A stretch of 64,000 nt of DNA from an uncultured Clostridia bacterium (GCA_947625785.1 CANQPS010000003.1:93370-157369); one strand, 5' to 3'. Positions 16,482 through 26,708 are shown, numbered from the stretch's first letter. Numbers and translations: made by a program. Notes: a model not told the origin generated them from the sequence alone.

Positions 16482-17993
16482 TTAGTCGCCCAAAGGCTTC
16501 ATTGTCGGAAAAATAATTACATCTCTTATAGACGAACTATCAGTGAGCAACATTACAAGTCTATCTATTCCCATACCCATACCGCCTGTTGGTGCCATAC
16601 CATATTCAAGAGAAGTTAAGAAATCCTCATCTATCATATTAGCCTCTTCATCTCCTGCTTCTCTTAATTCAACCTGACGCTCAAAGCGTTTGCGTTGGTC
16701 GATAGGGTCATTAAGTTCGGAATATGCATTAGCAAGTTCTCTCCTTGTAACAAATAATTCAAATCTTTCAACAAGTTCCGGCTGACCTTTTTTACGCTTT
16801 GTAAGAGGAGAAACCTCAACAGGATAATCATATATAAAAGTAGGCTGTACTATATTTTCCTCAACTTTTTCTTCAAAGGCAATATTAAGTATATCTCCCC
16901 ATGTATGTGAAGGCTTTACTTCAAGATTTAATTGTTTTGCAATATCTTGTGCCTTTACGGTATCACCGATAAATTCCGAGAAATCAACACCGGTATATTC
17001 TTTTACGGCATCAATCATAGTCATTCTTTTAAATGGTAAAGCAAGGCTTATTTCTTCACCTTGATATGTTATTTTATCAGTACCGCATACAGCCATAGCA
17101 GATTCGTAAATAAGTTCTTCTGTAATATCCATCATACCGTTATAGTCAGTATAAGCCTCATATAACTCTATCGTTGTAAATTCAGGATTATGTTTTACAT
17201 CCATACCTTCGTTTCTGAAAAGTCTGCCTATCTCATAGACTTTTTCCATACCGCCTACGATAAGTCTTTTCAAATAAAGTTCAGGTGCAATTCTAAGATA
17301 CATATCAAGGTCGAGTGTATTATGATGAGTAATAAACGGTCTTGCCGCAGCACCTCCCGGTATTGTATTAAGAATAGGGGTTTCAACTTCTATATAGCCC
17401 TTATTATCAAGAACTTTTCTGATAGTTTTAATAATAGTACTTCTCTTAATAAAATTATTCTTAACATCAGGGTTCACGATTAAATCAACATAGCGTTGAC
17501 GATATCTTAAATCAATATCCTTTAAGCCGTGAAATTTATCAGGCAACGGCAATAAAGATTTTGACAGCAAGGTTATTTCTTTTGCGTGTATAGAAATTTC
17601 TCCTCTTCTTGTACGGAATACAAAACCCTTAACACTAATAATATCGCCTATATCCCAATTAGACATTCCCTTATAAACATCTTCGCCAACATCATTTATT
17701 CTTATATAAACCTGCATACGGCCCGTTCTGTCGTGGACATCTATAAAAGTAGCCTTACCCATATCACGCCAACTCATTATACGACCGGCTATACAAACAT
17801 CTTTATTTTCAAATTCTTCAAAATTATTTGCAATATCCTGATTGAGAGTATCCCTGTCGCAAGTAGTTATTTCAAATGGGTCTTTACCTTGTGATTGAAG
17901 ATTAGCAAGTTTATCTCGTCTTATTTGTAATAATTCACTTAAATCTTGTTCTTCCATTTCTTCTTGATTGTGTTGTTGAATATTTTCGCTCAT
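16482..17993 (-). CDS. lysS: Lysyl-tRNA synthetase, class II
   Basis: Charges tRNA-Lys using ATP. The 503-residue protein has the N-terminal OB-fold anticodon domain (about 60-150, with [20 protein letters not shown]) and a class II catalytic core. Motif 2 is [20 protein letters not shown] and motif 3 is [16 protein letters not shown] near the C-terminus. Ending [11 protein letters not shown] is typical. The extra N-terminal stretch rich in Q and E is normal. It begins the core-like, AT-rich region; greA lies upstream in the same direction 37 bp away, a common pairing. Confidence 0.97.
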   Translation of the reverse strand: MSENIQQHNQEEMEEQDLSELLQIRRDKLANLQSQGKDPFEITTCDRDTLNQDIANNFEEFENKDVCIAGRIMSWRDMGKATFIDVHDRTGRMQVYIRINDVGEDVYKGMSNWDIGDIISVKGFVFRTRRGEISIHAKEITLLSKSLLPLPDKFHGLKDIDLRYRQRYVDLIVNPDVKNNFIKRSTIIKTIRKVLDNKGYIEVETPILNTIPGGAAARPFITHHNTLDLDMYLRIAPELYLKRLIVGGMEKVYEIGRLFRNEGMDVKHNPEFTTIELYEAYTDYNGMMDITEELIYESAMAVCGTDKITYQGEEISLALPFKRMTMIDAVKEYTGVDFSEFIGDTVKAQDIAKQLNLEVKPSHTWGDILNIAFEEKVEENIVQPTFIYDYPVEVSPLTKRKKGQPELVERFELFVTRRELANAYSELNDPIDQRKRFERQVELREAGDEEANMIDEDFLTSLEYGMAPTGGMGMGIDRLVMLLTDSSSIRDVIIFPTMKPLGD

Positions 17994-18030
17994 TTTATTT
18001 CTCCGTTCGTTTATTGTAATTTAGTAAAAA

Positions 18031-18504
18031 TCACTTTGAAATATTAAGAATTTCATAATTAATAATACCTGATGGTACTTCAATTTTAACTATATCTCCA
18101 ACCCTATGACCTAACAAAGCCTTTCCGACAGGGGATTCATCTGAAATCTTGTCATTAAATGGGTCAGCCTCATTAGAACCAACTAATTGATAGTCTGAGA
18201 TTTCCTCAAGATCCAAATCTTTCACTTGAACTTTTAGTCCAACGTGAATAACTTCTGTTGAGAGTTCTGATTCGTCTATAATTTTTACATTTTTTAAAAT
18301 AGCCTCAATTTTAGCAATTTTAGCTTCGAGCAACGCCTGTTCATTTTTAGCTTCATCATATTCGCTGTTCTCAGAGAGGTCGCCAAATGATAGAGCGACT
18401 TTTATTTTTTCAGCAACTTCTTTACGTTTAATAGTTTTAAGTTCTTCTAACTCTTGTTCATAGTTTCTTAAACTTTCTTCGGTCAATAAAATTTCTTTTT
18501 GCAT
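18031..18504 (-). CDS. greA: Transcription elongation factor GreA
   Basis: Rescues backtracked RNA polymerase by stimulating cleavage of the nascent RNA. The N-terminal coiled coil (about 1-75) carries the conserved acidic tip in GDLSENSEYDEAKNEQ, and the C-terminal FKBP-like domain has DESPVGKALLGHRVGD. Length 157 is standard. SD AGGTGG precedes the ATG. It is probably co-transcribed with lysS. Confidence 0.96.
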   Translation of the reverse strand: MQKEILLTEESLRNYEQELEELKTIKRKEVAEKIKVALSFGDLSENSEYDEAKNEQALLEAKIAKIEAILKNVKIIDESELSTEVIHVGLKVQVKDLDLEEISDYQLVGSNEADPFNDKISDESPVGKALLGHRVGDIVKIEVPSGIINYEILNISK

Positions 18505-18628
18505 TACTAATAACCACCTTTTAAGTATTTAAGATGTTCGCACACTAATAAATTATATAAAACCTTTGCAAATATGTCAAGAATTTAATCAATTCTTTAT
18601 TAGATTAATCTGCATTTCAATTAATATA

Positions 18629-18663
18629 AAAAGACCAACAACTTTAAATGATGTTGATCTTTT
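18629..18663 (-). terminator. Terminator after the HPr gene
   Basis: AAAAGACCAACA pairs with TGTTGATCTTTT (one mismatch) around a 12-base loop, followed by T-rich sequence on the minus strand. Confidence 0.65.
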
Positions 18664-18688
18664 ATCTGCTTATAAAAACAGAAAATTT

Positions 18689-18946
18689 TTATATTGCTTT
18701 TAAAACATTTTCTTCCAAATCAATGATGGCTTTATCTTCGTCTTTTCCATCGCAAATGACAATAACTTCTTTACCTTTTGATATTGCAAAACTCAAAATG
18801 CTAATAATTGATTTTGCATTACATATATTACCGTCAATATCCAACTTAACATCACAATCATATTTTAGTGAAATATCTGCAATAGCAGCCGCAGGTCTTG
18901 CGTGTAATCCCATATCATCAGTAATAACAAATTTTTTTGAAATCAT
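18689..18946 (-). CDS. ptsH: HPr-family phosphocarrier protein
   Basis: An 85-residue protein of the phosphotransferase system. The phosphorylated histidine lies in MGLHARPAAAI (His15), and the regulatory serine lies in NAKSIISILSF (Ser46 region). This combination means it can both carry phosphate for sugar uptake and be modified by HPr kinase for carbon catabolite control. It is alone, with a terminator behind it. A paralogue role (Crh-like) is less likely because the histidine is present. Confidence 0.88.
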   Translation of the reverse strand: MISKKFVITDDMGLHARPAAAIADISLKYDCDVKLDIDGNICNAKSIISILSFAISKGKEVIVICDGKDEDKAIIDLEENVLKAI

Positions 18947-19055
18947 TTATATAATCCTCGCTAAATTTTAAAACATAATCAACTATAATTATATTATTCT
19001 TTGTGATAATGTCAAATATTTTCTTCTATTTAAGAATAAAATTTCTTATAAAACT

Positions 19056-20081
19056 TTATTCGTCCCAAATCATTACCGTTTTACCAAGCATTTTATTTAT
19101 ATCAAGTTCAAATGCGTTAACTATATCTTTAACATCTCTTATATGAACTTGTGTACCAACTATATTCTCCATATATTGAATAATATCAGGATATTTTGCA
19201 TACAAATCCATCAATCCTTCAAAATCTTCCCTGCCGCTTCTGCTGCTTCCGATAATTCTAAGACCTTTTTCCAAAATCATTCTTGTATTTATAGGTGCCA
19301 AATCTTCTGTTACACCTAAAATAGCAATAGTAGCCTCAGGGTCTATATAATCTATTATTTGATTAATAACTTGTGGAGCAACATTTCCTCCGACACATTC
19401 AAAAGCGTGGTTTATTCTTATATTATCCGGAATGGCATTAACCAAATATGTTTGGTCAACAAATGTAAAGTCATTTAATTTAGCCTCATTTACACCAAAA
19501 ACAATTATTTTGGATTTCGGCAACATTTTTTTCAATAGCAATGAAGTCAAAAATCCCATATTACCGTCACCCCAAACACCAATTATATCTTTTCTGGCAT
19601 TTGATGTTTTAATAAAACGGCTGATTGCGTGATAACATACACTTACGATTTCCGTAAATGCCGCTACTGAACGATTTATATTATCAGGCAATTTTACGAG
19701 TCTATCCGGGACGGTTTGTATATATTCCTGTAAAAAACCGTCTGTGCCGCTGCCTCTGAATTTGCTTGTTCTCAGATAATTTTCCCCGATTATATCATCT
19801 TTTTCAATAGGCAAATTAGGTATCATAACAACTTCATCACCTATATTAAAAGTTCCTGTTGGGTCATATATTACCTTACCTATACCTTCGTGAATTAATG
19901 CCATTGGCAATTTCTTCTTTAAAACACTTTCGGCTCTTTTTCCTTGATAATATCTTTGGTCGGCATTACATATTGACAAATATGTTGGTCGCACTATAAT
20001 ATGTTCACTATCAAGTGTTATATCTTTAAAAGAAACTTCAAATTGTCTTGGTTTTCTTAATTGAAATACTGTATTAAGCAA
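19056..20081 (-). CDS. tarJ: Ribitol-5-phosphate dehydrogenase-like alcohol dehydrogenase (TarJ type)
   Basis: A medium-chain dehydrogenase of 341 residues. The N-terminal GroES-like part has YLSICNADQRYYQG, in which the usual catalytic zinc cysteine is placed in SICNADQ. The Rossmann part has GVWGDGNMGFLTSLLL. It lies directly after a TarI-like cytidylyltransferase. The TarI/TarJ pair reduces ribulose-5-phosphate to ribitol-5-phosphate and activates it with CTP, giving CDP-ribitol for teichoic acid or capsule. The assignment depends partly on this context. It is the last gene of the three-gene operon. Confidence 0.82.
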   Translation of the reverse strand: MLNTVFQLRKPRQFEVSFKDITLDSEHIIVRPTYLSICNADQRYYQGKRAESVLKKKLPMALIHEGIGKVIYDPTGTFNIGDEVVMIPNLPIEKDDIIGENYLRTSKFRGSGTDGFLQEYIQTVPDRLVKLPDNINRSVAAFTEIVSVCYHAISRFIKTSNARKDIIGVWGDGNMGFLTSLLLKKMLPKSKIIVFGVNEAKLNDFTFVDQTYLVNAIPDNIRINHAFECVGGNVAPQVINQIIDYIDPEATIAILGVTEDLAPINTRMILEKGLRIIGSSRSGREDFEGLMDLYAKYPDIIQYMENIVGTQVHIRDVKDIVNAFELDINKMLGKTVMIWDE

Positions 20082-20109
20082 ATTCTCATCTCCTAAATAT
20101 TATAATTTA

Positions 20110-20823
20110 TCACTTTATATCTGAACTTCCTAATAATGCTTGTGCTACCCTTAAATCATAAGGATATGTTATTTTTATATTATAAACCTCACCGTCGACA
20201 AGATAAACTTTATCACCTTTTAATGTCAGAATTTTTGAAGCATCTGTAAGAACTTCTTTTTCTTCTTCTGTCAATGACATATAAAGTTCTTTCAATCTTT
20301 TAGCATAGAATGTTTGTGGGGTTTGCCCCTGATACATTTTACTTCTATCAGGAATATCCGTAATATATTCATTATTACAGCTTTCAACGATAGTATCCGT
20401 TGCGGGAATAACCGTATCACAAGCACCATATTTTTGAGTATAATTAATATTTTCTTCAATTATTCTATGTGTAACAAATGGTCTTACGGAGTCGTGTGTT
20501 ACAATTATTGTTTCGTCATCAAGAATATAATTTTCTTCTATATACTTAATACCATTCATAATAGTTTCATTTCTGGTAGAACCGCCTTCTATAATAATAA
20601 CTTTATCGGCATTAGGCAAATATTTTTTAACTATATCCTGTGTATGTTTTATCCATTGTTTAGGCGACAAAACTATAATTTTTTCAAAGCTGCTGTTAAT
20701 TACAAATTTTTCTATTGTATGAACAATTATAGGTTTACCACATAAATCCATAAACTGTTTAGGTTTTTCTACATTTCCCATTCTTGTCCCCTTGCCTCCG
20801 GCAAGAATTAATCCGAATATCAT
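20110..20823 (-). CDS. tarI: Ribitol-5-phosphate cytidylyltransferase (TarI/IspD family)
   Basis: A nucleotidyltransferase with the CTP-binding signature LILAGGKGTRMG at its N-terminus, VTHDSVRPFV in the middle and DRSKMYQGQTPQTF later. I use the ATG at 20823, since AAAGGAGTG stands 9 bases ahead; an in-frame ATG at 20844 lacks a site. IspD would be an alternative, but position between a TagF-type polymerase and a TarJ-type dehydrogenase favours CDP-ribitol synthesis. The gap to TarJ is 28 bp. Confidence 0.85.
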   Translation of the reverse strand: MIFGLILAGGKGTRMGNVEKPKQFMDLCGKPIIVHTIEKFVINSSFEKIIVLSPKQWIKHTQDIVKKYLPNADKVIIIEGGSTRNETIMNGIKYIEENYILDDETIIVTHDSVRPFVTHRIIEENINYTQKYGACDTVIPATDTIVESCNNEYITDIPDRSKMYQGQTPQTFYAKRLKELYMSLTEEEKEVLTDASKILTLKGDKVYLVDGEVYNIKITYPYDLRVAQALLGSSDIK

Positions 20824-20848
20824 TAAATATTCACTCCTTTTCATACTA

Positions 20849-23800
20849 TTAAATTATTTTTCTTTTGATTTTTGATAAGAATTTAAATATTCTTTTTTTA
20901 CGCCATTTATTATGATATGACTGATAAATCTTTTTATAAATAGGTTTACTCCTCGCAAATGATATAGCTATTGATTTAGTGTCAAACCATTCGCCTGATG
21001 CCCTCCTGATTAATACTTTCATATTAATAGGCGGTGCAAATTCCCTTGGTTTACCATAAAGTTCAACCGAATCCTTCAAATGTCCCAAGCTCTTAACGAT
21101 TACAGGGTCGGTTTGAAAATCATTGTAATATTTTAAACCAAAATCCAATAATTCTCTTTCTATTGCATCTTCATCTAAGAAATCATTGGCGTAAAAATCC
21201 TTACAGAACTGTACTAAATACTTTTCAAAAGCCTCGTGAAGTTCCATATCGTTATCGCAAGGATTTATAATAGGTTCAATTTTATTATTTTCTCTTTTAT
21301 AACCTGTCACACTTTTATATGGCAAATTTGCAAACAATGCTTCTACAAATATCAATGATTCTCTTGATGTCGTATAATTATATCTTGTAGACAATCCCAT
21401 AGTAGGATAAATGCTTCTTAAATAATAACAAGGTGTTTCTGTATCTTTACCATTTGCCGCACACATAAGTCTTGTTAAGCAATCCTGAGTATATCCTCTG
21501 CCCCAATATTCTACAAAAGCAAATTTCTCATTAAAATCTATTTCCTGTCTAAGATAATCAAGAACTATTCCTCTTTCTTTGTCGGCTCTATCCATAATTA
21601 TTTTACGATATTTTACGGAATCCGAAAAAGTACTTCTTATATCCTTAAGCATTACATTTGGTATTACTTTATGTCTTTTTATATAATTAAGTTCCGGAAA
21701 CAATTCATCAAATTCCAAATCGCTTATACCTAATGCTTTCAAAACCTGTTCATAATTTTTAAGTTGTGCAAAGTTTCCTATATGTGAAAAAAATTCATCA
21801 TCTATTTTATTTATGAAAGATGGTATTCTCCACGCTTTTCTTGAACCATATATATACTTTGTTTTTATATTATATCCTTTTATTTCAATAATAGTATCAG
21901 CTATTCTTTTTAGGTGATGACCATCTCTTGATATAAAATAAAGACATTTATAACCCTTTTCAATAGCATCTTTTAAACACCAATGAATATACGGCACAAA
22001 ATAAGCTGAGCAGTATTCATAGGCATATTGTTCTTTTATATCATTAGGGTGCTGCTGTCTGAATTTCAACATAGTATTTGCCACAAGATAGCCATCATAA
22101 GTAGCAATTCTATCGGATAGAATTTTTTCATATCTGTTAAAATCCGGTATTTTATGGTTTATAGTTTTGATACCTAATTGAGATGGCATTTTTCTATCTG
22201 CAAAGTCATTGTCACCATAGTGTATCCATTCGCCAAAATTATAATCTTCAATATCCTTATATGCCTTTATAAATAATTTTTTAGTAGTTTTTTGTACACC
22301 GTATTTGCTTGACAGATATAGAGGAACAGTATTAAGAATAGGGTCAACTTTATTAAGCATAGCTCTAATAGTTTCTTCCGGCAAATACATATCACTTATT
22401 AATAATACTTTTTCATTGTTTGAAACTAATTCCCTAAACTTTTCAAGATTTTCTTCATACGGAATACAATTATCTATTTCTGCTTGTTTTTCTAAATTCA
22501 TTAAATATAATTTTTGTTCATCTGAAAGTTTATATTGTACAGCAAGTCTGTCATATATCTCCTCAAATGATATTTCAAGATATTCAACAGGCTGCACATC
22601 AGATAATTTTTTATAGAATTCTCTTGCATTGGCCTCGGCACACATTCTTGCTTTAATAAAATTTCTTTTTAAATAATCCGGATAATTAAGATTTGAGCGA
22701 ATTAACATTTCTCTCACATATCTGAATATACTTACAGGCTTTAATCCCTTTCTCTTGATAAGTGTATCAAATATATCAAAACTATAAAGCGTTGGAAGGG
22801 CGTTATCTGTTGGAGTAAAATTCATTGCAGTATTTATAATATTTTCAAATGAATCCTCGCTTGTATAATCCCAGAATAGTTTATATATTCTATTCTTTTC
22901 CTCCTCATTATCGTCCTTATAATCGGAAAAGGCTTCAACAAGCTCATCAAAATTATTACATTCTTTACCACAAGTCATTTCCTTGACATCAAAAACAAAA
23001 TCTCTTACATTATCCTTATTATCAATATCAAACATATATCTTACAAAATGCTTTACTCCGCCTGCAAGCATATCATAAAACATAGATGAATAATCAATTA
23101 TACCTAAATCTATTTTATCAAAAATTTCATATACATCATTATTATTATCCCAGAATAACAGGTTTTTACAATTTGCATATAAATTTTTTAATTGATTATA
23201 TCTTATATCTTTTTCCATAAAAGGGTGCATTTTAAATATAAGAAGCATATTTACTTCTTCAAGTTTTTTAATAAGTTTTTCAATATCCGGAATTGCTTTG
23301 CCGAAAAATTCATTAGCCGAGGCATCTCTGTAAGTAGGACAATAAATAGCAATTTTAGCATCTTGTGAAAGGCCTTTTTGTTTCAATATATCGTGGTTAT
23401 ATGTTTTTACTTTACCCCTATACATACAGCAAGGATAACCGCCTCTTATAACCTTATCATCATCTATCCCACACTGTGATTTGAAGTGTTTTTCCATAAG
23501 AGGCGATGTAACAAGAAATAATTGATTATTTTTAAAGAAGGTATTATTTCTTATATATTTTTTTGCTATACGCTCATTTAAAAAGCCAAAATCAACTGTT
23601 GATTTTTCAATAGACTTACAACCTACTCCGTGCCACAAGTTAAGCATAGTAATATTTTCAAGTTCAGGCTGTATAACCTCTTTAACCTGATTTACAACAT
23701 ATACACCGGCTTTTGACATAATTTTCTTTCCCTTAGAGGAATTAAACATATATGCTTTATAACCAAGTCTTCTTACATATGATTGTGTTGTTTTTTTATA

Positions 23801-23935
23801 ACATAGCCAATAAGGTTTTATATCTTTATGATTATTCACTATATACATAAAGAGCCACTTTGGATTACCCGAAAACGCATCTCCTGCATTAAATATCCAG
23901 ATTTTTTTATCTCTTTGAATAGAGCCATTACCCAT
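20849..23935 (-). CDS. TagF/TarL-type polyol-phosphate transferase fused to a HAD-like domain
   Basis: A 1,028-residue two-part protein. Residues 1 to about 385 are a CDP-glycerol glycerophosphotransferase (TagF/TarL) domain with NLWHGVGCKSIEK, IYCPTYRDAS and LGIIDYSSMFYDML. From about 395 a HAD-superfamily region begins, SFDIFDTLIKRKG, followed by LLISDMYLPEE and HYGDNDFADR. A C-terminal half with LYFISRDGHHLKRIAD is seen in similar large wall-polymer enzymes. It probably adds ribitol- or glycerol-phosphate units from CDP-polyol at the inner membrane face. The gene starts the operon with tarI and tarJ. The HAD part may be a phosphatase acting on polyol phosphate; that is inference. Confidence 0.82.
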   Translation of the reverse strand: MGNGSIQRDKKIWIFNAGDAFSGNPKWLFMYIVNNHKDIKPYWLCYKKTTQSYVRRLGYKAYMFNSSKGKKIMSKAGVYVVNQVKEVIQPELENITMLNLWHGVGCKSIEKSTVDFGFLNERIAKKYIRNNTFFKNNQLFLVTSPLMEKHFKSQCGIDDDKVIRGGYPCCMYRGKVKTYNHDILKQKGLSQDAKIAIYCPTYRDASANEFFGKAIPDIEKLIKKLEEVNMLLIFKMHPFMEKDIRYNQLKNLYANCKNLLFWDNNNDVYEIFDKIDLGIIDYSSMFYDMLAGGVKHFVRYMFDIDNKDNVRDFVFDVKEMTCGKECNNFDELVEAFSDYKDDNEEEKNRIYKLFWDYTSEDSFENIINTAMNFTPTDNALPTLYSFDIFDTLIKRKGLKPVSIFRYVREMLIRSNLNYPDYLKRNFIKARMCAEANAREFYKKLSDVQPVEYLEISFEEIYDRLAVQYKLSDEQKLYLMNLEKQAEIDNCIPYEENLEKFRELVSNNEKVLLISDMYLPEETIRAMLNKVDPILNTVPLYLSSKYGVQKTTKKLFIKAYKDIEDYNFGEWIHYGDNDFADRKMPSQLGIKTINHKIPDFNRYEKILSDRIATYDGYLVANTMLKFRQQHPNDIKEQYAYEYCSAYFVPYIHWCLKDAIEKGYKCLYFISRDGHHLKRIADTIIEIKGYNIKTKYIYGSRKAWRIPSFINKIDDEFFSHIGNFAQLKNYEQVLKALGISDLEFDELFPELNYIKRHKVIPNVMLKDIRSTFSDSVKYRKIIMDRADKERGIVLDYLRQEIDFNEKFAFVEYWGRGYTQDCLTRLMCAANGKDTETPCYYLRSIYPTMGLSTRYNYTTSRESLIFVEALFANLPYKSVTGYKRENNKIEPIINPCDNDMELHEAFEKYLVQFCKDFYANDFLDEDAIERELLDFGLKYYNDFQTDPVIVKSLGHLKDSVELYGKPREFAPPINMKVLIRRASGEWFDTKSIAISFARSKPIYKKIYQSYHNKWRKKRIFKFLSKIKRKII

Positions 23936-24170
23936 TTAGAACCCTCCGAATTATTTTCATAAAAGCTAATCTTATATAATATTTTAGTACAATACAAGAA
24001 AAATTACAACCTTTTTTGTCTAAATATATAAATTTTAAACTCTTTTTTTATACATACTGCTAATAATTATAAAGGCATTTACACATAATTACAATAGTCT
24101 TTCGTTTTAAAAATATAAATCTATGTTTTTACTAAAAAAGTTATATATATACTATACAAGTTGCGTAAAA

Positions 24171-24196
24171 AGACCATATCAAATCTGATATGGTCT
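24171..24196 (-). terminator. Terminator after the antiporter gene
   Basis: AGACCATATCA and TGATATGGTCT form an 11-bp perfect stem with a 4-base loop, followed by TTTTT on the minus strand. It lies 17 bp from the stop codon. Confidence 0.85.
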
Positions 24197-24212
24197 AAAA
24201 ATTTTTTATGTA

Positions 24213-25454
24213 TTAATCGTGAGTAATGATGACGCTTTCTGCCAATGTATTGTTGACGACTTCTTCATCGATATTATTTTTATTATTCTTATCCTTACCA
24301 ATAACAATTTTTAATAGTATAGGTGTTACAACTGTGGTTACAATAACTACAAGAACTACTGCCGGAAATAAACTATTATCTATAAGACCGATAGCAGCAC
24401 CTTTTTGGGCAACTATTAAAGCAACCTCACCGCGTGAAACCATTCCTACACCAATAGCAAGCGATTCCTTATTTGAAAATCTGCAAATTTTAGCACCCAA
24501 TCCACAGCCTATCATTTTTGAAATAATAGCTACTATAAGTAATACCAACGAAAATAATACAATATCAGTCGTAATTCCTTTTAAAGTAGTAGAGAAACCT
24601 ATACTTGCAAAGAATATAGGTGCAAACAACATATAAGATAATACTGTTACCTTATTATCTATGTAATGCTTTAACTTTGAGTTACAAAGAATTATACCAG
24701 CAAAATAAGAACCTGTAATATCTGCAACATCAAAATAATGTTCTGCACAGAATGATAAAATTAAACAGAATGCAAAAGCATATATAGCAATACGCCTTTT
24801 ATTATTAAATTTTTCGATAAACTTTGCGATAAAGTGCATAATTACAAGTAATGCAGCAATAAACACAAAGAACAATAAGATTTTTATAACAGATTCACCA
24901 ATATTTGCAGATGGATCTTTAAAACTTGTTATAATAGTTAAAACTATAATTCCAACGATATCATCTATAATAGCAGCACCAAGTATAGCAGTACCCACTC
25001 TTCCGTTAAGTCGTCCCATTTCTCTTAACGTTTCCACTGTAATACTTACAGATGTTGCTGTCAAGACTACACCAACAAATACAGATCTTAACAGATGTTC
25101 TGTACCCGATATATCGAAACCAAAAAATCCCATATAAACAAGTGTTCCGCCTATTAAAGGAACTATAACGCCTATCAAGGCAATTACTAATGACGCAATA
25201 CCGGTTTTCTTTAATTCGGAAATATCTGTATCAAGACCCGCCAAAAACATTAGTATAATAACACCAATCTCAGAAGCTTTTGATAAAAAATCACCTTCAC
25301 TTCCCGGCAGCACATTTAGTACAGAAGGCCCTAATATAATGCCTGCAATTAATGCACCCACTACCTGAGGCATATTTACCTTTTGAGAAATATGCCCGAA
25401 AATTTTGGTTGATATAAGGATAAGTGCCAAAATTACTAAATATTCCAACTCCAT
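24213..25454 (-). CDS. Cation:proton antiporter, CPA2 family (NapA/KefB-like)
   Basis: An integral membrane exchanger of Na+ or K+ for H+, with about 12-13 hydrophobic segments across 413 residues from MELEYLVILALI. Family signposts are PQVVGALIAGIILGPSVL near the start, AAIIDDIVGIIVL with the paired aspartates of the ion-binding site, and GMVSRGEVALIVA in the C-terminal half. It lacks the cytoplasmic TrkA-N/RCK domain of Kef channels. I prefer the ATG at 25454. It is monocistronic with its own terminator. Confidence 0.9.
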   Translation of the reverse strand: MELEYLVILALILISTKIFGHISQKVNMPQVVGALIAGIILGPSVLNVLPGSEGDFLSKASEIGVIILMFLAGLDTDISELKKTGIASLVIALIGVIVPLIGGTLVYMGFFGFDISGTEHLLRSVFVGVVLTATSVSITVETLREMGRLNGRVGTAILGAAIIDDIVGIIVLTIITSFKDPSANIGESVIKILLFFVFIAALLVIMHFIAKFIEKFNNKRRIAIYAFAFCLILSFCAEHYFDVADITGSYFAGIILCNSKLKHYIDNKVTVLSYMLFAPIFFASIGFSTTLKGITTDIVLFSLVLLIVAIISKMIGCGLGAKICRFSNKESLAIGVGMVSRGEVALIVAQKGAAIGLIDNSLFPAVVLVVIVTTVVTPILLKIVIGKDKNNKNNIDEEVVNNTLAESVIITHD

Positions 25455-25657
25455 TATTAATCCCAACTTTCCACATATAGACTTGCCTTTTAAAACGCTA
25501 ATATTTTAACATATTCACAATTTATTTACAATAAGTTCAGATTAAATAAAAATATAAATTTTAATTTTAGTAATCCAAGCACAAAAAAATTATAACTATT
25601 TTAACTTTTTAATTAATTTTGATATATATACATAACTAAGATAAAGGGGCAATTTTA

Positions 25658-26191
25658 ATGATAAATGTATTTTTATGTGGAAACAATAACACAGCTTTAA
25701 ATAAAAATTTTCATAATATTTTAGACAAATATGGTGGAATTGAATTATTTTCAAGAAACAATGTTTATTCAACTTGCTCCAATCCAAGATTTATTATATA
25801 TGAAAATAAAGTTGTCCCAAATGTTAAATCCAAAAATGGAATAGTTATATTTAACAATCAATTTTATACAAATGAAAATTCATATATTAAAAACTGTATT
25901 CCTATCCTTAATTCGCAAAATCTTAATGCGGTACGATTTTTAAAAAATAGTTTCAGCATAGCAATAACTTGCGGATTATCTCTTAGAGATACATTATGTC
26001 CATCAAGTATAGATTTTCCTAATAACATTATAACATTACAAAGAGATATACTCAGTATTAGCGGAAAAGTCATAGAGCCTCACGATTTCAGAGTTACTTT
26101 ATCAAAACCAATTTCAATGTTTGACATATTATCATTATGCGGTGTTTTGTTATTGTCTGATATTCCTTCTTTAAACGGATATGTTTTTTAA
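25658..26191 (+). CDS. Protein of unknown function in a spore-gene neighbourhood
   Basis: The 177-residue product has no signal peptide or clear membrane segment and no motif I recognise. It starts MINVFLCGNNNTALNKNFHN. A cysteine-containing block CGLSLRDTLCPSSID lies near residue 110, and a hydrophobic end reads LSLCGVLLLSDIPS. An AAGGGG site precedes the ATG. Its TAA overlaps the ATG of the next small gene (TAATG), and a spore-protein gene follows, so the three are probably one operon. A role in sporulation is suggested by neighbours only. Confidence 0.6.
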   Translation: MINVFLCGNNNTALNKNFHNILDKYGGIELFSRNNVYSTCSNPRFIIYENKVVPNVKSKNGIVIFNNQFYTNENSYIKNCIPILNSQNLNAVRFLKNSFSIAITCGLSLRDTLCPSSIDFPNNIITLQRDILSISGKVIEPHDFRVTLSKPISMFDILSLCGVLLLSDIPSLNGYVF

Positions 26192-26316
26192 TGCCATATT
26201 TTACATCTAATAATAAATTTAAATACTCACATAATAATATTGCGGAAGGAAATCAAGAAGTTGAACCTAAATCCGCAAAGAAGTTAAAAATATCAAAACA
26301 AAACAAAATAAAATAA
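26191..26316 (+). CDS. Very small basic protein between the unknown gene and the SASP gene
   Basis: A 41-codon frame whose ATG overlaps the preceding stop codon (TAATG), a typical coupling arrangement. The product begins MPYFTSNNKFKYSHNNIAEG and ends in a lysine-rich tail (KSAKKLKISKQNKIK). It ends 18 bp before the SASP start, and the SASP ribosome binding site lies in that gap. No family recognised. Confidence 0.45.
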   Translation: MPYFTSNNKFKYSHNNIAEGNQEVEPKSAKKLKISKQNKIK

Positions 26317-26334
26317 ATAAGGAGAAAAATCAAA

Positions 26335-26532
26335 ATGTCAAATAATAACAATAAAATAAATGTACCAGAAGCAAAAGAAGCTATGGAAAGATTTAAAATG
26401 GAATGTGCAAATGAAGTTGGTGTAAACTTAAAACAAGGTTACAACGGCGATATAACAGCAAGACAAGCTGGTTCAGTTGGCGGTCAGATGGTTAAGAAAA
26501 TGATCGAACAATACGAAAGAAATATGAAATAA
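26335..26532 (+). CDS. Alpha/beta-type small acid-soluble spore protein (SASP)
   Basis: Coats DNA in the dormant spore and protects it from UV and heat. The 65-residue protein has the conserved C-terminal block GYNGDITARQAGSVGGQMVK and the N-terminal MERFKMECANEVGVNL, where the germination protease GPR cleaves (the family's E-[IV]-A-[SN]-E site appears here as ECANE). An AAGGAG site lies ahead. This is the best evidence that the host forms spores. Confidence 0.95.
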   Translation: MSNNNNKINVPEAKEAMERFKMECANEVGVNLKQGYNGDITARQAGSVGGQMVKKMIEQYERNMK

Positions 26533-26552
26533 TTAGATTTTTAAAAAAAAGA

Positions 26553-26592
26553 TAATGCACAGTCGTTATATATTTAAAACGATTGTGCATTA
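26553..26592 (+). terminator. Terminator of the SASP operon
   Basis: TAATGCACAGTCGTT pairs with AACGATTGTGCATTA (one G-T), followed by TTAATTTTTA. Confidence 0.8.
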
Positions 26593-26708
26593 TTAATTTT
26601 TATATTCTCAAACATATCAAATAAAATACAATCTAAATTCACTGTTGTATCACAAAAACATTGTATTTTATATAATAAAAATAATAGAGATATAGGAAGG
26701 TACATAGT

